Positions 5,733 to 5,734 of a stretch of 5,734 nt of DNA are shown one piece after another. A model generated the notes under the pieces. The model ran no database searches. It saw nothing but the letters and a program-made list of their open reading frames with translations, and had not been told where the DNA came from. Every line of letters starts with the position of its first letter. Within the stretch, counting starts at the first letter, position 1. A program made the translations under genes and the position numbers. Origin of the DNA: Melaminivora alkalimesophila (lineage in GTDB: Bacteria; Pseudomonadota; Gammaproteobacteria; Burkholderiales; Burkholderiaceae_C); NCBI RefSeq assembly GCF_000282995.1, contig NZ_ALEE01000732.1, positions 1-5,734 of the forward strand, in the 5' to 3' direction.

Positions 5733-5734
5733 CC

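Overview
The window is a compact stretch of chromosome from a high-GC betaproteobacterium, most likely a member of Burkholderiales close to Comamonadaceae. This rests on the strong G/C bias at third codon positions, on protein families typical of that group (DUF3717, DUF1289, DUF2007, YaeQ, TerC of the YkoY type, an orphan TRAP-type binding protein), and on my recollection of similar gene sets there. No database search was possible. I see no prophage, insertion sequence, CRISPR array, tRNA or rRNA. This looks like core or housekeeping sequence rather than an accessory island.

Layout from left to right. A + strand gene enters from the left edge and ends at 203. Its TPR-like tail resembles the C-terminus of BepA/YfgC-type M48 peptidases. 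It overlaps tail to tail with a minus-strand pair: a small four-helix membrane protein of the PF04020 'phage holin superfamily IV' type (171-527), downstream of a TerC/YkoY-family membrane protein (573-1343). The long leader of the TerC gene (1344-1711) carries a well-conserved yybP-ykoY manganese riboswitch (aptamer about 1476-1626, minus strand), followed by stems that could act as its expression platform. Diverging from this leader on the + strand are two small cysteine-rich proteins: a DUF3717-DUF1289 fusion (1712-2146) and a DUF2007 protein ending in a zinc ribbon (2191-2496).

The right half is all minus strand. purB (adenylosuccinate lyase, 4317-5696) leads, and yaeQ (3741-4301) follows only 15 bases later with its ribosome-binding site overlapping the purB stop. 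A 195-base gap with a plausible sigma70 promoter comes next, then a TRAP transporter solute-binding protein with a Tat-like signal (2499-3545). That gene meets the DUF2007 gene end to end with two bases between them, inside a hairpin containing both stop codons.

Functionally, the clearest regulated unit is riboswitch-TerC-holin-like protein, probably manganese export or homeostasis with an attached small membrane protein. purB is purine biosynthesis. The remaining genes look independent. Several starts lack a Shine-Dalgarno sequence and have a -10-like hexamer at a distance that would give a nearly leaderless message. I did not find a convincing undescribed multi-gene system. The best leads are the riboswitch with its alternative stems, the fused and tandem Cys-rich small proteins, and the orphan TRAP binding protein.
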